Under the pieces are notes generated by a model. It searched no databases. It saw only the letters and a program-made list of their open reading frames with translations, and was not told the origin of the DNA. Both the position numbers and the translations under genes were made by a program. From assembly GCF_010726085.1 (NCBI RefSeq), contig NZ_AP022560.1, forward strand, positions 496,001 through 560,000: 64,000 nt of DNA, given 5' to 3'. Shown one piece after another: positions 8,305 to 15,585 of this stretch; position 1 is the first letter of the stretch, and each line of letters starts with the position of its first letter. Source of the DNA: Mycolicibacterium moriokaense (GTDB lineage Bacteria; Actinomycetota; Actinomycetes; Mycobacteriales; Mycobacteriaceae).

Positions 8305-8807
8305 CGCGGATCCTTCCTTTCATCGAGAGTTCCCGCCGCCAGCGCCGCAGCATTGACACGGGTGAGTACGTCGTGCAGCTGTTCGAGTTCGTCGAGGCCG
8401 ACGCCGAGGCGTTCCACCACCGCGGGCGGAATCTTCAGCGCGCGGCGACGCAGCTGGATACCCACTTTGGTCAGCCGGACGTCGGTGGCACGTTCATCGG
8501 TTGCACTGCGCGAGCGGGTGATGAACCCGAGCGCCTCCAGCCGCTTGAGCATCGGCGACAACGTGGCCGAATCCAATTGCAGCGTCGAGGCGATCTCCTT
8601 GACCGTCAGTGGCCGCTCCGCATTCGACTTGTGGTGATCCCACAGCGCGAGCATCACGAGGTACTGCGGGTGGGTGAGGCCGAGCGGTTCGAGCAGCGGA
8701 CGGTAGACCGCCAACACCGCACGGTTGGTGACCGCCAACGCGAAACACACCTGCCGTTCGAGGGCGAGGGGATCGACGGCCGCGTCCATGACAGTCATAA
8801 CACCCAC
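8301..8807 (-). CDS. MarR-family regulator with OhrR-like cysteine
   Basis: A 168-residue winged-helix MarR protein. Near the N-terminus, Cys21 lies in RQVCFALAVTNRAV, the position and context of the single peroxide-sensing Cys of OhrR proteins (LCFALY). The HTH is LTVKEIASTLQLDSATLSPMLKRLE, with the wing region RSRSATDERATDVRLT. It is probably a repressor that responds to organic peroxide or thiol oxidation; no ohr gene is adjacent. It is divergent from an acyl-CoA carboxyltransferase across a promoter with three TTAGCA/TGCTAA-type half-sites. The start may be this GTG or the ATG three codons later. Confidence 0.88.
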   Translation of the reverse strand: MGVMTVMDAAVDPLALERQVCFALAVTNRAVLAVYRPLLEPLGLTHPQYLVMLALWDHHKSNAERPLTVKEIASTLQLDSATLSPMLKRLEALGFITRSRSATDERATDVRLTKVGIQLRRRALKIPPAVVERLGVGLDELEQLHDVLTRVNAAALAAGTLDERKDPR

Positions 8808-8821
8808 CGTACTCCGATAGA

Positions 8822-8866
8822 TAGCACACTAACTAATAGGGTGCTAAGTATCACAGCTTGTTAGCA
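8822..8866. promoter_or_regulatory. Candidate MarR operator: three TAGCAC/TTAGCA half-sites
   Basis: In the intergenic region between the divergent MarR and carboxyltransferase genes, TAGCAC (8822-8827), GTGCTA (8841-8846) and TTAGCA (8861-8866) alternate in orientation at about 19-20 base spacing. They form two overlapping inverted repeats with 13-base spacers. Two-turn spacing and position over both promoters suggest a dimer-binding operator. Binding is inferred, not shown. Confidence 0.6.
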
Positions 8867-8875
8867 TCACCACCC

Positions 8876-10444
8876 ATGCCCAACGACCCGATTCGCGCCG
8901 ACTATGCCGAGTTGTTGCAGCGCCGAGCGCTGACCGAGGATGCGGCGCGGCCCGACGCCGTCGAACGCAGGCACGCGAGCAACGGTCGCACCGCCAGGGA
9001 GAACATCGCCGATCTAGTCGACCCCGACTCGTTCGTCGAATACGGCCGCTTCGCGATCGCCGCCCAGCGCCACCGGCGCGACCTTGCCGACCTGATCGCG
9101 AGGACCCCGGCCGACGGGTTGGTGGCAGGCACCGCACGCATCAACGGCGATCTCTTCGGCGAGGACCGCGCGGCCTGCGCAGTGCTGTCCTACGACTACA
9201 CGGTGCTCGCCGGTACGCAGGGTTCGTTGGGCCACCGCAAGAAGGACCGCCTCTTCGAACTCATCGAGCGCATGCGCCTGCCGACGGTGTTCTTCGCCGA
9301 GGGCGGCGGGGGACGACCGGGCGACACCGACTACCCCACCGTCTCGGCCCTCGACACCCGCGCGTTCAAGCTCTGGGCCGCGCTGTCGGGTCTGGTGCCG
9401 CGCATCGCGATCGTCAAGGGCCGCTGCTTCGCGGGCAACGCCGTGATTGCCGGCTGTTCGGATCTGATCGTCGCGACGGAGGACACCTCCATCGGTATGG
9501 GCGGGCCGGCGATGATCGCGGGCGGCGGGCTCGGCAACGTCCACCCTGACGAGGTCGGCCCGATCCGCATGCAGGAGCCCAACGGCGTGGTGGACGTCGT
9601 CGTCGCCGACGAGGCGGAGGCGGTCGCCGTCACCAAACGGCTGCTCGCCTACTTCCAGGGCACGACCGCACCGGGTCACGCAGGCGACCAAACAGCCTTG
9701 CGCACAATGGTTCCCGAGCGGGCACGCCGTGCCTATCCGGTGAATCCGATCATCGAGACGCTGGCCGATGATGGGTCGGTGACGTTCCTGCGGCCGCGAT
9801 TCGCCGCCGAGATGGTGACGGCGCTGGCGCGAATCGACGGGCGCGCTGTTGGCATCATCGCGAACAACTCGATGGTGATGGCCGGCGCGATCACCGCGGC
9901 CGCATCGGACAAGGCGGCGCGCTTCCTGCAACTGTGCGACACCTTCGGGCTGCCGGTGGTCTCGCTGATCGACGGCCCGGGCTACATGGTGGGTCCCGCG
10001 GCCGAGGCCGAGGCGCTGGTGCGCCGCGCGTCGCGCATGCTCGTCGCCGGGGCCGCTATGAGTGTGCCGGTCGTGGCGGTGGTGATGCGTCGCGGTTACG
10101 GCCTTGGCGCGCAAGCGATGACGGGCGGCAGCTTGCACGAACCCGTCCTCACCGTTGCGTGGGCGGGGGCGCATCTCGGGCCTATGGGACTCGAAGGTGC
10201 GGTGCGACTCGGTCTGCGCAAGGAGCTCGAGGCGATCGCCGTCGAGGAGAAACGCGAGGAGCGGGTGCGTCAGGCCACCGCAGCGGCCCAGGAGAATGCC
10301 AAGGCGCTCAACGCCGCTCAGCTCTTCGAGATCGACGATGTGATCGACCCGGCCGACACCCGCCGGCTCATCATCGACACGTTGGCGGCGGCCACCATGC
10401 ACGAACCGCGCCGCCCGGATCGACGCTTCATCGACACCTGGTAG
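8876..10444 (+). CDS. Acyl-CoA carboxylase carboxyltransferase (AccD/PccB-like)
   Basis: A 522-residue biotin-dependent carboxyltransferase. It has the N-terminal half (carboxybiotin side) with GTARINGDLFGEDRAACAVL and FFAEGGGGRPGDTDYP, and the C-terminal half (acyl-CoA side) with GIIANNSMVMAGAITAAASD and PVVSLIDGPGYMVGP. Both crotonase-like domains are complete, so this is a fused-type beta subunit. It would transfer CO2 from carboxybiotin to an acyl-CoA and needs a biotin-carrying alpha subunit that is not in this window. The ATG at 8876 is preferred over an upstream TTG. Control by the divergent MarR gene is likely from the shared promoter. Confidence 0.9.
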   Translation: MPNDPIRADYAELLQRRALTEDAARPDAVERRHASNGRTARENIADLVDPDSFVEYGRFAIAAQRHRRDLADLIARTPADGLVAGTARINGDLFGEDRAACAVLSYDYTVLAGTQGSLGHRKKDRLFELIERMRLPTVFFAEGGGGRPGDTDYPTVSALDTRAFKLWAALSGLVPRIAIVKGRCFAGNAVIAGCSDLIVATEDTSIGMGGPAMIAGGGLGNVHPDEVGPIRMQEPNGVVDVVVADEAEAVAVTKRLLAYFQGTTAPGHAGDQTALRTMVPERARRAYPVNPIIETLADDGSVTFLRPRFAAEMVTALARIDGRAVGIIANNSMVMAGAITAAASDKAARFLQLCDTFGLPVVSLIDGPGYMVGPAAEAEALVRRASRMLVAGAAMSVPVVAVVMRRGYGLGAQAMTGGSLHEPVLTVAWAGAHLGPMGLEGAVRLGLRKELEAIAVEEKREERVRQATAAAQENAKALNAAQLFEIDDVIDPADTRRLIIDTLAAATMHEPRRPDRRFIDTW

Positions 10445-10485
10445 TCGCCCACCGCCGACCCCCCATCGCGGCGGCGGGCGACAAG

Positions 10486-10779
10486 TCAGGCGGTTTCCGC
10501 ATAGTAGTAGCGACGTGCGCGGACCTGCTGGCCGTTGCGCTCGGCGAGCGACCGCAGCTGGCGCAGGGCAAACGTTCTGCCGCGACCCCCTTCGGGGATC
10601 ACGATGCCGGCCCACAGACCTTCGGCGCGAGGTAACTCGCACGCGTCGCGGGCGCACAGCCAACGGCGCGGGCATGCCCGGCAGATCGCCTTGGCCTGTT
10701 CGTCCGCCGAGGTCGTCCACCGCTCGGGATCCTGTGTGCAGGCACCCACCGGCGTCTCGTCCCAGTGCGTTGTGTTCAT
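10486..10779 (-). CDS. whiB6: WhiB6-like Fe-S transcription factor
   Basis: The 97-residue protein has the four WhiB cysteines, C14, C33, C36 and C42 (ICRACPRRWLC), which ligate a 4Fe-4S cluster. The GLWAG turn and the basic C-terminus (FALRQLRSLAERNG) are also present. The sequence around CTQDPERW, the CRACPRRWLCARDA core and the AEGLWAG.VIPE segment match what I recall of M. tuberculosis WhiB6, a redox/NO-responsive regulator of the ESX-1 secretion locus. The start is ATG 10779; the longer frame is an artefact of a long upstream open stretch. No ESX-1 structural genes are visible here, but an EspI-like ATPase lies close by. Confidence 0.87.
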   Translation of the reverse strand: MNTTHWDETPVGACTQDPERWTTSADEQAKAICRACPRRWLCARDACELPRAEGLWAGIVIPEGGRGRTFALRQLRSLAERNGQQVRARRYYYAETA

Positions 10780-11117
10780 GCCGTTGTCCCCCCATGCGCC
10801 GTGCGGCCGGTGTGCCGCGCGATGACGCAAAGCTAACCAATAAACCGTAGCGATGCAACAGTTAGCGCTACAGAAGTTGAGGGGCCTTCGTATGCTGGAT
10901 AGGCGGACCAGTCTGAGATCCGGCGGCTGATCTGGGAAAAGGTGCGCAGAGGGATCAGGCGCGATTGGCGGACGGAATGCAGCGCCAGCGTCCGTGGGGC
11001 GTAGCTTCGCCACGGATTAGTCGTAGCCACGCCGAAGGAAGTCGTAGCGGTGGCCATAACGGCAGTTACGATTGCCGTGCCGATCCACCCCCGTGAACGC
11101 CCGAGGAACGCCCGTTG
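10780..11117. promoter_or_regulatory. whiB6/HTH divergent intergenic region with inverted repeats
   Basis: A 338-base non-coding stretch. It holds two overlapping inverted repeats close to whiB6: GCTAAC (10832-10837) with GTTAGC (10861-10866), and GTAGCG (10847-10852) with CGCTAC (10866-10871). A further imperfect hairpin with CCGTGG/CCACGG arms lies at 10992-11015. Long regulated leaders are usual for whiB genes. Which regulator binds cannot be told from sequence. Confidence 0.5.
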
Positions 11118-11840
11118 ATGACCGACCCGGAGTCGACCGACGTCCTGGATCCGGGGATGCTGCGGGCGGGCGCGGCCGCCGCGGCCCGCCGCCGCGAGCT
11201 CGACATCAGCCAGCGCAGCCTGGCGGCGGACGGGATCATCAACGCCGGCGCGCTGATCGCGTTCGAGAAGGGCCGCAGCTGGCCGCGCGAGCGCACCCGA
11301 GCAAAGCTCGAAGAAGTGCTGCAATGGCCGCCGGGAACGATCGCACGGCTGCGGCGGGGCGAGTCGGTCAACGCCGAGCACCCGGGCGAATCACCCGGAC
11401 ACATCGGCGACGACATCCCGCTGATCGCACAGGCGGTGGTCACCGCGGTGAACACCTTCGGCACCGCGGTCGATGCTCTGCCGCCCGTCGAGGATCCCGA
11501 CTTCACCCCCCGCGCCACCAAAATCCTCGCGGATCTGCGACAGCTCGAGGCGGTGGCGGCGAGGGCGGCCCGGATCAGCAAGGTGTCACCGGCGTTGATC
11601 AAAGCGCTCAGTGCGGTGCGCACACGCTACGACCAACTCATGCTGCGCGCTGCCCGCGCGCCGCACGCCACCGTCGGGCAGCGGCTGTACGCGGCGCGTC
11701 GCGGCGCCAATCTCACCATCCTCGAAACCGCCCAAGCCGCAGGCGTTTCCGAGCAGGACATCATCAATGCCGAGGCAGAGGAACCCGTGTCTGCCGACGC
11801 CGTCCGAGACATCGAAGCATTGATCGACCAGCTGCACTGA
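11118..11840 (+). CDS. HTH-type protein with two XRE-like segments
   Basis: A 240-residue protein beginning at ATG 11118 (MTDPESTDVLDPG) with a GAGGAA ribosome site. The N-terminus (RRRELDISQRSLAADGIIN, then ALIAFEKGRSWPRERTRAKLEE) looks like a Cro/C1-type HTH. A second HTH-like segment is near the C-terminus (GQRLYAARRGANLTILETAQ, AAGVSEQDIINAE). The middle is a helical Ala-rich linker. A DNA-binding regulatory role is inferred. It sits between whiB6 and the EspI-like ATPase gene, whose stop is adjacent (convergent). Confidence 0.7.
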   Translation: MTDPESTDVLDPGMLRAGAAAAARRRELDISQRSLAADGIINAGALIAFEKGRSWPRERTRAKLEEVLQWPPGTIARLRRGESVNAEHPGESPGHIGDDIPLIAQAVVTAVNTFGTAVDALPPVEDPDFTPRATKILADLRQLEAVAARAARISKVSPALIKALSAVRTRYDQLMLRAARAPHATVGQRLYAARRGANLTILETAQAAGVSEQDIINAEAEEPVSADAVRDIEALIDQLH

Positions 11841-13226
11841 TCAGTGGCGGTCTCGGCTGCGGTCGTCCTGGGTCGGGTAGTGCTCGGCAAGTGCGGCGGC
11901 GACCTCGATGAAGCGACGCCTCGTCGCCGTCGACATCTCGGCGGTGCGGTCGATGACGCCACCCGGCCGCAGATGTCCGTCGAAAGGCACCTCGATGACG
12001 ACCTGGCCCTGACCCGAAAACTGTTGCGCCAGAATCGAACGCGTCCGCTTGTCAGCGTGGCCGTCGGAATCGTTGAGCACGACGACCGTGCGTTGCAGCA
12101 GAGCGGTGAGCCCCCGTGCGGCCAGCCAATCCAGGGTCTGGCCGGCCACGGCCGCGCCATCGACCCACGGCGACGAGACCACGATCAAGGCGTCGAGGTC
12201 GCGCAATACCTCCTGGGTGACCGGACTGTCCATGGTGGAGCTGCAGTCGATGATCGAGATCGTGAAATACCGGTCCAGTCGAGACGTCGCTTCCCGGTAG
12301 ATCGCCGGATCCAACACGCGCCGACGGGCCGGAGTTCCCTCGCCGGCCAGAACGAACAGGCCGGCGGCGTTGTTGCCCACCCGATTTCGGATGTCGGCGA
12401 ACGTCTCGATGTGTTGATCGGACGCCAGCTCCCAATAGGAGCCCTGTGCCCGGGGGTCGACGCGGCTGCCGAGCTTCCCGAACGCGGTGTCGGCATCGAT
12501 GGCCACCACGCGGTCGTCCTGGCGCAGTTCGGCGAAGACCGAACCGATACTCGCCGACACCGTGGTCTTGCCGACCCCGCCCTTGCCCATCACGCCGACC
12601 TTGAAGTGCCCCCGCATCGGCGCGCGGATCTTCGCGATGAGCTCCGCCTCGCGGATCTCGTCAGGACCCGGGCCCAGATTGAGGACCCCGAAGGTGGCCT
12701 TGTACAGCGCCAGACGCCACCCGCGACCCGGTGGGACACGACGGGGTCGAACCAGCTCGTCAGGTCGTATCCGCTCGGCGTAGGAGGCCGGCGCCATGGG
12801 GTTGTCGGGACCGTAGCCGCCGGGACCCCACGGTTGGCCCGGCGGTGGACCGCCCTGGAAGGGCGGATACTGCTGCGGGGGTGGCCGCTGACCCCACGGT
12901 CCGGGTGCGGGCGGAGGCGGCAGCGGTCCGGTGCCGCGTGGTACTCCCGGGGGTGGGCCATAGCGGGGCGGCGGTTGACGGAAGTTGCCACCCCGGTCCT
13001 CGGGAGCTCTGAAATGAGGCGGAGGACCCGAATCCGTTGTCGGCGCTTCGGGTGTCGGGCCGCGGACCGCGTCCCAGGTCTCGGTCGGGGGTGAGTCGTC
13101 GCGTGGACTCTCCTGCACCTGCCACGTGGAAGCCGGGGCCGGTTCCGGGTCGTCGGCCTCGTGGTCGGTGGCCTCGGGGCCGGTCCATCCGAGCCTTCTC
13201 CGCAACTCGTCATCGCGGTCGGTCAC
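11841..13226 (-). CDS. MinD/ParA-like ATPase with proline-rich N-terminus (EspI-like)
   Basis: A 461-residue protein starting at GTG 13226 behind CCGGAGGAGA. Residues ~50-150 are a Pro/Gly/Gln-rich disordered region with poly-Pro runs. The C-terminal ~260 residues are a MinD/ParA-type ATPase with deviant Walker A GKGGVGKTT, a DADTAFGKLGSRVDP switch and IIDCSSTMDSPVTQEVLRDL. This architecture matches EspI and related proteins encoded in or next to mycobacterial ESX loci, where they affect secretion when ATP is low. No ESX core genes are seen in this window. Location by whiB6 supports an ESX-1-related link, but an independent role is possible. Confidence 0.8.
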   Translation of the reverse strand: MTDRDDELRRRLGWTGPEATDHEADDPEPAPASTWQVQESPRDDSPPTETWDAVRGPTPEAPTTDSGPPPHFRAPEDRGGNFRQPPPRYGPPPGVPRGTGPLPPPPAPGPWGQRPPPQQYPPFQGGPPPGQPWGPGGYGPDNPMAPASYAERIRPDELVRPRRVPPGRGWRLALYKATFGVLNLGPGPDEIREAELIAKIRAPMRGHFKVGVMGKGGVGKTTVSASIGSVFAELRQDDRVVAIDADTAFGKLGSRVDPRAQGSYWELASDQHIETFADIRNRVGNNAAGLFVLAGEGTPARRRVLDPAIYREATSRLDRYFTISIIDCSSTMDSPVTQEVLRDLDALIVVSSPWVDGAAVAGQTLDWLAARGLTALLQRTVVVLNDSDGHADKRTRSILAQQFSGQGQVVIEVPFDGHLRPGGVIDRTAEMSTATRRRFIEVAAALAEHYPTQDDRSRDRH

Positions 13227-13383
13227 TAGGTGTCTCCTCCGGAGGTTCGACTGATACGCGTGCAGGCCCGTCCCAGTATCGGCCAACCCGCAATGGCGCC
13301 GATGGTCGCGGCCCGGCGAGCAGCGCGATTTCGCAGATCAGCAGGCATTCCTGTAGCCTGGGCCGGTTGCCGACGCAGGTAAC

Positions 13384-13430
13384 CCTCCTGCCACGGAACG
13401 ACCGTGGCCGTACTAGACCGTAGGAGGTGG
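13384..13430 (+). promoter_or_regulatory. rpsF leader structure that could sequester the ribosome site
   Basis: CCTCCT (13384-13389) can pair with the AGGAGG ribosome site of rpsF (13422-13427). Between them sits a perfect 7-bp hairpin, GCCACGG/CCGTGGC (13390-13396 and 13402-13408), with loop AACGA. The arrangement would occlude rpsF translation and is a plausible autoregulatory site for a ribosomal protein, as known for S6:S18 leaders in other bacteria. This is a structural inference from base pairing only. Confidence 0.5.
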
Positions 13431-13440
13431 TGAGGTTCTC

Positions 13441-13731
13441 ATGCGTCCATACGAAATCATGGTCATTCTTGACCCCACTCTCGACGAGCGCACCGTCGCT
13501 CCGTCGCTGGAGACATTCCTCAACGTGGTCCGCAAGGACGGCGGCACTGTCGACAAGGTCGACATCTGGGGTCGTCGCCGGCTGGCATACGAGATCGCCA
13601 AGCACGCCGAGGGCATCTACGCCGTCGTCGATGTGAAGGCCGAACCCGCGACAGTGACCGAGCTGGACCGCCAGCTCAACCTGAACGAGTCCGTGCTGCG
13701 GACCAAGGTGCTTCGGACCGACAAGCACTAA
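13441..13731 (+). CDS. rpsF: 30S ribosomal protein S6
   Basis: The 96-residue protein opens [19 protein letters not shown] and contains the S6 hallmark [17 protein letters not shown], ending [18 protein letters not shown]. Length and sequence are typical of mycobacterial S6, which binds S18 on the platform of the small subunit. The start ATG follows GTAGGAGGTGGTGAGGTTCTC. It is first in the conserved rpsF-ssb-rpsR-rplI operon. Confidence 0.98.
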   Translation: MRPYEIMVILDPTLDERTVAPSLETFLNVVRKDGGTVDKVDIWGRRRLAYEIAKHAEGIYAVVDVKAEPATVTELDRQLNLNESVLRTKVLRTDKH

Positions 13732-13803
13732 AGGGTGACGTTCGTCGGAGCGGCTCCGTAGGCTCGCCTGCGACTGCACACCGCCAAACTCCAGGAGGAA
13801 CTC

Positions 13804-14310
13804 GTGGCTGGTGACACCATCATCACGGTCGTCGGAAACCTGACCGCCGATCCCGAGCTTCGGTTCACGCCGTCGGGTGCGGCCGTCGCCAACTTCACAG
13901 TGGCGTCGACCCCGCGCATCTTCGACCGTCAGACCAACGAGTGGAAGGACGGCGAAGCGCTGTTCCTCCGCTGCAACATCTGGCGCGAGGCGGCGGAAAA
14001 CGTGGCCGAGAGCCTGACCCGCGGGTCGCGCGTGATCGTGCAGGGGCGGCTCAAGCAGCGCTCCTTCGAGACCCGTGAGGGTGAGAAGCGCACGGTGGTG
14101 GAGCTCGAGGTCGACGAGATCGGCCCGTCGCTGCGCTATGCGACGGCCAAGGTGAACAAGGCCAGCCGCAGCGGCGGCGGTGGTGGCGGCTTCGGCGGCG
14201 GGGGTTCCCGCGCTGCGGCCGGCGGTTCCGACGGCAAGCAGGACGACCCGTGGGGCAGCGCTCCCGCGTCAGGTTCGTTCAGCGGCGCCGACGACGAGCC
14301 ACCCTTCTGA
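13804..14310 (+). CDS. ssb: Single-stranded DNA-binding protein
   Basis: A 168-residue SSB starting at GTG 13804 behind CCAGGAGG. The OB fold runs from [19 protein letters not shown] to about residue 115. A Gly/Ser/Ala-rich flexible linker ([18 protein letters not shown]) follows, and the protein ends with the acidic interaction tip DDEPPF. It coats single-stranded DNA and recruits replication and repair partners. The position between rpsF and rpsR is the standard mycobacterial order. Confidence 0.97.
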   Translation: MAGDTIITVVGNLTADPELRFTPSGAAVANFTVASTPRIFDRQTNEWKDGEALFLRCNIWREAAENVAESLTRGSRVIVQGRLKQRSFETREGEKRTVVELEVDEIGPSLRYATAKVNKASRSGGGGGGFGGGGSRAAAGGSDGKQDDPWGSAPASGSFSGADDEPPF

Positions 14311-14349
14311 CCTAACTACTGATCAGCAATTCCAGAAAGAGATAGACAC

Positions 14350-14613
14350 ATGGCCAAGTCCTCGACCAAGAGGCGGCCGGCTCCCGAGAAGCCGGTCAAG
14401 ACCCGTAAGTGCGTGTTCTGCTCCAAGAAGGGCAAGAACCAGGTCATCGATTACAAGGACACCGCACTGCTGCGTACCTACATCAGCGAGCGCGGCAAGA
14501 TCCGCGCCCGCCGCGTGACCGGCAACTGCGTGCAGCATCAGCGCGACATCGCGATTGCGGTGAAGAACGCCCGCGAGGTGGCGCTGCTGCCGTTCAGTTC
14601 GTCGACGCGGTAG
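14350..14613 (+). CDS. rpsR: 30S ribosomal protein S18 (zinc-binding form)
   Basis: An 87-residue S18 with [21 protein letters not shown] and a later [11 protein letters not shown]. The CxxC plus downstream Cys and His identify the C+ zinc-ribbon paralogue, the main S18, rather than the zinc-independent paralogue induced in zinc starvation. It partners S6 on the 30S platform. The ATG start lies 39 bases after ssb. Confidence 0.97.
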   Translation: MAKSSTKRRPAPEKPVKTRKCVFCSKKGKNQVIDYKDTALLRTYISERGKIRARRVTGNCVQHQRDIAIAVKNAREVALLPFSSSTR

Positions 14614-14644
14614 GCCCGCCAGAGACATCTAGGAAGACACAGAT

Positions 14645-15103
14645 ATGAAACTCATTCTCACCACCGAGGTGGAGCACCTGGGCATCTCCGGTGACATCGT
14701 GGAAGTCAAGGACGGCTACGGCCGGAACTTCCTGCTGCCCCGCGGCATGGCCGTCGTGGCATCGCGTGGCGCCGAGCGCCAGGCCGAGGAGATCCGCCGG
14801 GCCCGCGAGGCCAAGGCCGTGCAGGGCCTCGAGCACGCGCGCGAACTGAAGACCGCGATCGAGGGACTCGGCGACATCGAGCTGACGGTCAAGGCGGCCA
14901 CGGACACCGGCAAGCTGTTCGGCTCCGTCACGGGTGCGGACGTGGTTGCCGCGATCAAGAAGGCCGGCGGCCCGAATCTCGACAAGCGCACGGTGCAGCT
15001 ACCGAAGGCCCATATCAAGTCGACGGGCAAACATCCCGTCACGGTGCGTCTGCACCCCGAAGTGACGGCTTCGGTGTCGCTGAGCGTCGTCGGAGGAAAT
15101 TAA
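14645..15103 (+). CDS. rplI: 50S ribosomal protein L9
   Basis: A 152-residue L9 with the N-terminal [20 protein letters not shown] domain, the [14 protein letters not shown] rRNA-binding motif, a long connecting helix, and a C-terminal domain ending [17 protein letters not shown]. It is the last gene of the rpsF operon and is followed by a strong stem-loop. Confidence 0.98.
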   Translation: MKLILTTEVEHLGISGDIVEVKDGYGRNFLLPRGMAVVASRGAERQAEEIRRAREAKAVQGLEHARELKTAIEGLGDIELTVKAATDTGKLFGSVTGADVVAAIKKAGGPNLDKRTVQLPKAHIKSTGKHPVTVRLHPEVTASVSLSVVGGN

Positions 15104-15116
15104 CACCAGCGTTAAT

Positions 15117-15156
15117 ACGGCCGGGTTGAGGACGGGTTCGATCCTCACCCGGCCGT
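15117..15156 (+). terminator. Stem-loop terminator after rplI
   Basis: The left arm 15117-15132 (ACGGCCGGGTTGAGGA) pairs with 15142-15156 (TCCTCACCCGGCCGT) with one bulged T and a 9-base loop. It lies 13 bases after the rplI stop. It is very GC-rich and lacks a U tract, typical of mycobacterial intrinsic terminators. Confidence 0.85.
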
Positions 15157-15585
15157 TGCTGTGCGTGCTGGCGAACTCCAGCCGATAGTTAGCTGACAGC
15201 GAAGCTAACCGCCCGTTAACCTGCGCGGCGACATCTGGAAACACAACACGCCCGAGATGGCAACCCAACACGACACGCCGAGGGAATTCCCATCCACAGA
15301 ATCCCAGGCGGTTTATGGTGCGGCTATCTGCGCGGATGCACTGAACTAAGCGGTTCATACACAGGTTTTCCCCAGCGACTCAACATGCCTGTCCAGACCT
15401 ATCCACAGGCCATCCACAACTCCATGAACAGGGCGGGTTTGCGACGCTTCCAGCAACGTCTAGCGTTGGCCGTCGCAAGGCAGTTTGGGCGACCGATTGG
15501 GAGCGGTTGTCCGAGGCCGAGCTTACAGTCACGGTAGACGCGTATCGAACCTACGTTCGAACTGAATCATGGGAGGTGTAGCTCC
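15157..15585. other. rplI-dnaB intergenic region with DnaA-box-like motifs
   Basis: About 430 bases with no convincing gene. Three same-orientation nonamers resemble the DnaA box TTATCCACA: CCATCCACA (15290-15298), CTATCCACA (15399-15407) and CCATCCACA (15410-15418). The last two are only two bases apart. The dnaB GTG is preceded by GGGAGGTGTAGCTCC. Whether DnaA binds here is not known; the chromosomal origin is expected elsewhere, near dnaA. Confidence 0.45.

Noticed and set aside
9014..10858. A 614-codon minus-strand frame opposite the carboxyltransferase
   Set aside because: High-GC antisense artefact; the plus strand encodes an unambiguous carboxyltransferase.
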